This document shows positions 39,646 through 42,724 of a stretch of 42,724 nt of DNA, piece by piece. The translations under genes and the position numbers were made by a program. Position 1 is the first letter of the stretch; every line of letters begins with the position of its first letter. The stretch comes from Heterostelium multicystogenum. Its lineage: Eukaryota; Evosea; Eumycetozoa; Acytosteliales; Acytosteliaceae. Location: contig RCNN01000004.1 in assembly GCA_003667245.1 (NCBI GenBank), positions 1 to 42,724 of the forward strand, given 5' to 3'. The notes beneath the pieces were generated by a model. That model saw only the letters and a program-made list of their open reading frames with translations. It ran no database searches and was not told the DNA's origin.

Positions 39646-41470
39646 TCACGGATTCTTCGCCGTGGCGCTTGGCGATGCTGCCGAAGCGTAGCCAGCGGCG
39701 AGTTGTTCAAAGTGGGTTTCGAACAACCAGTTGCGGTCCTGGGGATAACGCTGCATGTGCCGCAGGTTGCGCTGGCGCAGGGCGTTACGCAGCGGCGATG
39801 GGTAGATGCGCATGTCTGCCACGTCAATCAGGCCGAACTCGCCATCATCCATCAAAAGTACGTTGCCCAGGTGCAGGGAGCGGAAGTACACGCCGCGCTC
39901 GTGGAGCTGGGCCATGAACCGGCCGAAACGTTCGATCAGCGATTCCCGCAGGCTGCTGTCCAGGCTTTGCAGGGCCTGGCGCAGGGTCAGGCCGGGGAGC
40001 GGCTGATAACGTACGGCGCTGCTCGCATCCTTTAATTGATAGAGATTGAGGATGACCGGTGATGGAATCCCCAATGCACGCAGTTGCTCGCTGTTGCTGG
40101 CAAAGCGCTCTGAATAGGGATTGAAGCTGCCTGAGGTGTACCAGCGACGAGGGCGGAACAGCTTGAGGAAGCTGCCATCCTCCAGGCGCAGGACCTTGGG
40201 CCCCAGGCCATCGGCTTCGATCACGTGGGCGTTGGCGCACAGCTGTTCGAAGTCTTGCGATTTCAGGCGTTGAACCGGCATGCGCAGCAGGCTGCGGCGA
40301 CGCTGGGCGATGCTCAGGCCGGCGATCAGTGCCAGCGGGATCCACAGCAGGAACCAGTGCTCTTTTGGTCGCGAGAGAATGCCGCCGCCTTCGGTCAGGC
40401 CGGCACCGATGCCATAGGCCAGCAGGGAGGAGGCCAGGATGAACAATGGCTGTGCACGTTCCTTGAGGCTTTTGTACAGGCCCCAGCCGAGCATGAATAT
40501 CCACGGGATGAAGCCGATGATGCCGACGTAATAGAGCACGCCGAGGGCAAAGCTGTGGGGTTCGCGCAGTTGATAGCCGTCGGCAATCGTCAGGTACAAC
40601 TCTGAGTCGTAGCTGTGGCCGATCCAGGGGTGTTCGGCGATACGCGCGAGCGACATGCTCCAGAGTTCGAACCGGAACGAGCTGCCACGATTGGTGATCA
40701 TTTCGGGATAGAACAGCAACAGCGCCGCAGCGCCCAGCGCCATACAGGCGATCAGCAGGGCCGAGCGCCGATTGCGACTGATGAAACTCATCCAGAGCAC
40801 GGCGAGGACCAGTGCAACCATCGGTGTTCTCGAGCCGGTGGCCAGCACCGCCGCGGCCATGATTGCCAGTGCCGGAACGCTGAACCAGAGTACGTGAGCA
40901 CGCTTGGTAGTCATGCACACGTACAGCCAGTAAACGCAGAAGAATCCGAATACGTGAGAGCTCAGCAGCGGATTATCAAGTGCCCCCACGCCCGCCGATC
41001 ATTCGCGTGCCATCCGAGATATGGGGAGCAAAAGCCACCAGGCTGCAGGCGCTCGATACAAGCGCAATCAGCGCGGCGCAGAAGAAGATCGGCTTGAACA
41101 GTTCGTTGCGGTAATGCAGCAACAGTCCGAAACCGGCAAACAACGTGAAGGTATTCGGTGGCCGCTTGAACAGGTCGGAGTCTGTCGTAGCCTCAGGGCT
41201 CCAGAGCAGGCTGGTGAGCGCCCAGCCCGAGAAAACCAGGAAGGCAATCGCCAGGGGCTCGCGCAATACCTGCTTGAATTCCGTCGGGCGCAGGCACAGC
41301 AGCAACAGTGTCGGCGCGGCGAATAGAAGGTAGTAAAACCTGTGCAGCACATTTCGATTGGTAACGAAGAACAGCGCACTCAGGAGCAGCAACAAGCCGA
41401 TGGGCAGAATCCACAGACAGAGGAAGTCGAAAACGCGGTTTGAGCCATAGGTAAGGCGCTTGGATTGCAT
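39646..41470 (-). CDS. waaL: O-antigen ligase fused to a C-terminal kinase-like domain
   Basis: The N-terminal ~380 residues are a multi-helix Wzy_C/WaaL O-antigen ligase, which joins undecaprenyl-linked O chains to lipid A-core on the periplasmic side. Helices run from FDFLCLWILPIGLLLLLSAL onward, with SRTPMVALVLAVLWM, IAEHPWIGHSY and the loop motif REPHSFALGVLYYVG. From about residue 410 a soluble kinase-like domain follows: LEDGSFLKLFRPRRWYTSGS, then YFRSLHLGNVLL in place of the catalytic loop (Ser where Asp is expected) and FGLIDVADMRI. About 608 codons. The ATG at 41470 has no clear ribosome site. The one frame change near 40984 fits an extra G in a G run, inside the ligase domain. P. 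aeruginosa has separate ligase and kinase-like genes here. Confidence 0.9.
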
Positions 41471-41630
41471 ACAGAAAAGCCGTTCCAGTATAAAGAAAGC
41501 CAACCATACTAAAGTAGTGGCTATACAATGTCGCCCGTTGGATCCAACGGGGCCGCGGTTGTGCCGCGTGCAAGTACAACAGAGAAGCTGTGCTAAAGTC
41601 AGCCTCCTTTTTTCAAAACCGCCGCGTGAT

Positions 41631-42724
41631 ATGACCGACTCCAGTCCGAGCGCAAGCCCTTCGAGCTTGAAAATATACTTCCGCCTGCTCAGCTACGTTA
41701 AGCCCTATGCCGGCTTGTTCGCGCTGAGTATCGTCGGCTTTCTGATTTTCGCTTCGACCCAGCCGATGCTGGGCTACATCCTCAAGTACTTTGTCGATGG
41801 CCTGTCCAACCCTGAAGCGGTGTTGTTCCCCACGGTGCCTTTCCTGCGTGACCTGCAACTGCTGCAGGCCGTGCCGTTGCTGATCATCCTGATCGCCGCG
41901 TGGCAGGGCCTCGGTTCGTTCCTGGGCAACTACCTGCTGGCCAAGGTTTCCCTGGGCCTGGTCCACGACCTGCGGGTGCAGTTGTTCAACAACCTGCTGA
42001 CCCTGCCGAACCGCTATTTCGACAATCACAACTCCGGGCACCTGATCTCCCGCATCACCTTCAACGTGACCATGGTCACCGGTGCTGCGACCGATGCCAT
42101 CAAGGTGGTGATTCGCGAAGGCATGACGGTGATCTTCCTGTTCGCCTCGCTGCTGTTCATGAACTGGCGGCTGACCCTGGTGATGATCGCCATCCTGCCG
42201 TTGATTGCCGTGATGGTCAGCACCGCAAGCAAGAAATTCCGCAAGCAGAGCAAGAAGATCCAGGTTGCGATGGGTGATGTGACCCACGTTGCCTCGGAAA
42301 CCATCCAGGGCTACCGCGTGGTGCGCAGCTTCGGCGGTGAGGTGTATGAGCAGAAGCGCTTCCTCAAGGCGAGCCTTAGCAACACCAACAAGCAACTGCG
42401 CATGACCCGCACCGGCGCGATCTATACGCCGGCGCTGCAACTGGTGATCTACAGCGCCATGGCAGTGTTGATGTTCCTGGTCCTGTACCTTCGCGGTGAT
42501 GCGTCGGCGGGTGACATGGTGGCCTACATCACGTTGGCCGGCCTGTTGCCCAAGCCGATCCGCCAGCTGTCCGAAGTCAGCTCGACCATCCAGAAAGGCG
42601 TGGCCGGTGCCGAAAGTATTTTCGAGCAGTTGGACGAAGACGTGGAAATCGATCGCGGCACCATCGAGCGCGACAAGGTCAGCGGCCGCCTGGAAGTGCG
42701 CAACCTGAACTTCACCTACCCGGG
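41631..42724 (+). CDS. msbA: Lipid A-core ABC flippase MsbA (3' end outside window)
   Basis: MsbA flips lipid A-core across the inner membrane using ATP. The visible 364 residues cover the whole six-helix transmembrane domain, from LKIYFRLLSYVKPYAGLFAL, through HDLRVQLFNNLLTLPNRYFD and SGHLISRITFNV, the coupling region ETIQGYRVVRSFGGEVYEQ and AGAESIFEQLDED, to the first strand of the nucleotide-binding domain (EVRNLNFTYPG). The Walker motifs lie beyond the right edge. No frame change is seen. The ATG at 41631 (MTDSSPSAS) is divergent from the ligase gene across 160 bp, a gap with no site I can name confidently. Confidence 0.95.
   Translation, partial: MTDSSPSASPSSLKIYFRLLSYVKPYAGLFALSIVGFLIFASTQPMLGYILKYFVDGLSNPEAVLFPTVPFLRDLQLLQAVPLLIILIAAWQGLGSFLGNYLLAKVSLGLVHDLRVQLFNNLLTLPNRYFDNHNSGHLISRITFNVTMVTGAATDAIKVVIREGMTVIFLFASLLFMNWRLTLVMIAILPLIAVMVSTASKKFRKQSKKIQVAMGDVTHVASETIQGYRVVRSFGGEVYEQKRFLKASLSNTNKQLRMTRTGAIYTPALQLVIYSAMAVLMFLVLYLRGDASAGDMVAYITLAGLLPKPIRQLSEVSSTIQKGVAGAESIFEQLDEDVEIDRGTIERDKVSGRLEVRNLNFTYP

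Noticed and set aside
41613..42440. 275-codon reverse frame opposite msbA
   Set aside because: A shadow of the intact msbA frame, which carries all the expected transmembrane and coupling motifs.
1..42724. CRISPR arrays, tRNA/rRNA genes, insertion sequences, integrases
   Set aside because: No regularly spaced direct repeats, tRNA-like cloverleaf segments, transposase or integrase motifs were seen on either strand.

Overview
The window is a chromosomal segment of a fluorescent-group Pseudomonas (P. fluorescens/putida side of the genus). The evidence is gene content and order (putA/putP, aceEF, glnE, then a waaF-waaC-waaG-waaP core-LPS locus ending at msbA), high GC with Pseudomonas-like codon use, and a REP doublet of the P. 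fluorescens type (GAGCGGGCTTGCTCGCGAA). There are no plasmid, phage-integration or CRISPR signs. Nearly every long gene is interrupted by one or more single-base frameshifts, often an added or lost base in a run of 2-5 identical bases. These fall in essential and accessory genes alike and leave catalytic motifs intact on both sides, so I read most of them as sequence error and annotate each gene over its full reconstructed span.

Layout. 1-5.7 kb: proline catabolism, with putA (reverse, running off the left edge) and the divergent symporter putP. The intergenic region holds five GGTGCAAC/GTTGCACC elements that fit PutA autorepressor operators. 5.9-9.3 kb: a DUF2165 membrane protein and a small type VI secretion islet (vgrG plus a DUF4123 adaptor, ATGA-coupled) with no effector gene beside it. 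9.3-15.2 kb: metY, rlmJ, a REP doublet, msrA, and a PAS/GAF/PAS/GGDEF/EAL c-di-GMP protein with a degenerate GGDEF site. 15.5-19.9 kb: aceE-aceF (pyruvate dehydrogenase E1 and E2), with two GntR/FadR-type palindromes in the aceE promoter region, divergent from glnE.

20.2-42.7 kb: glnE, then the LPS core locus. waaF, waaC, waaG, waaP and three further WaaP/InaA-like kinase genes are tightly packed, mostly with ATGA or TGATG overlaps. They build the heptose region, add core sugar and phosphorylate the heptoses. A reverse-strand TonB-dependent receptor and a tandem pair of YceK-like lipoproteins interrupt the locus. It resumes with a NodU/CmcH carbamoyltransferase, mig-14, dnpA, an Ssg-type glycosyltransferase and wapR. 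A convergent gene fuses an O-antigen ligase to a kinase-like domain. The divergent msbA, cut by the right edge, encodes the lipid A-core flippase.

The order from aceF to msbA parallels P. aeruginosa PA5016-PA4997 as I recall it, but without ilvE between glnE and waaF, without a wapH-like glycosyltransferase between the carbamoyltransferase and mig-14, with the TonB/lipoprotein insertion, and with ligase and kinase joined into one gene. The candidate novelties are the kinase-rich core locus with its ligase-kinase fusion, the PutA operator array, the palindrome pair before aceE, the effectorless VgrG/DUF4123 pair, and an unexplained 15-bp dyad at 5845-5878.
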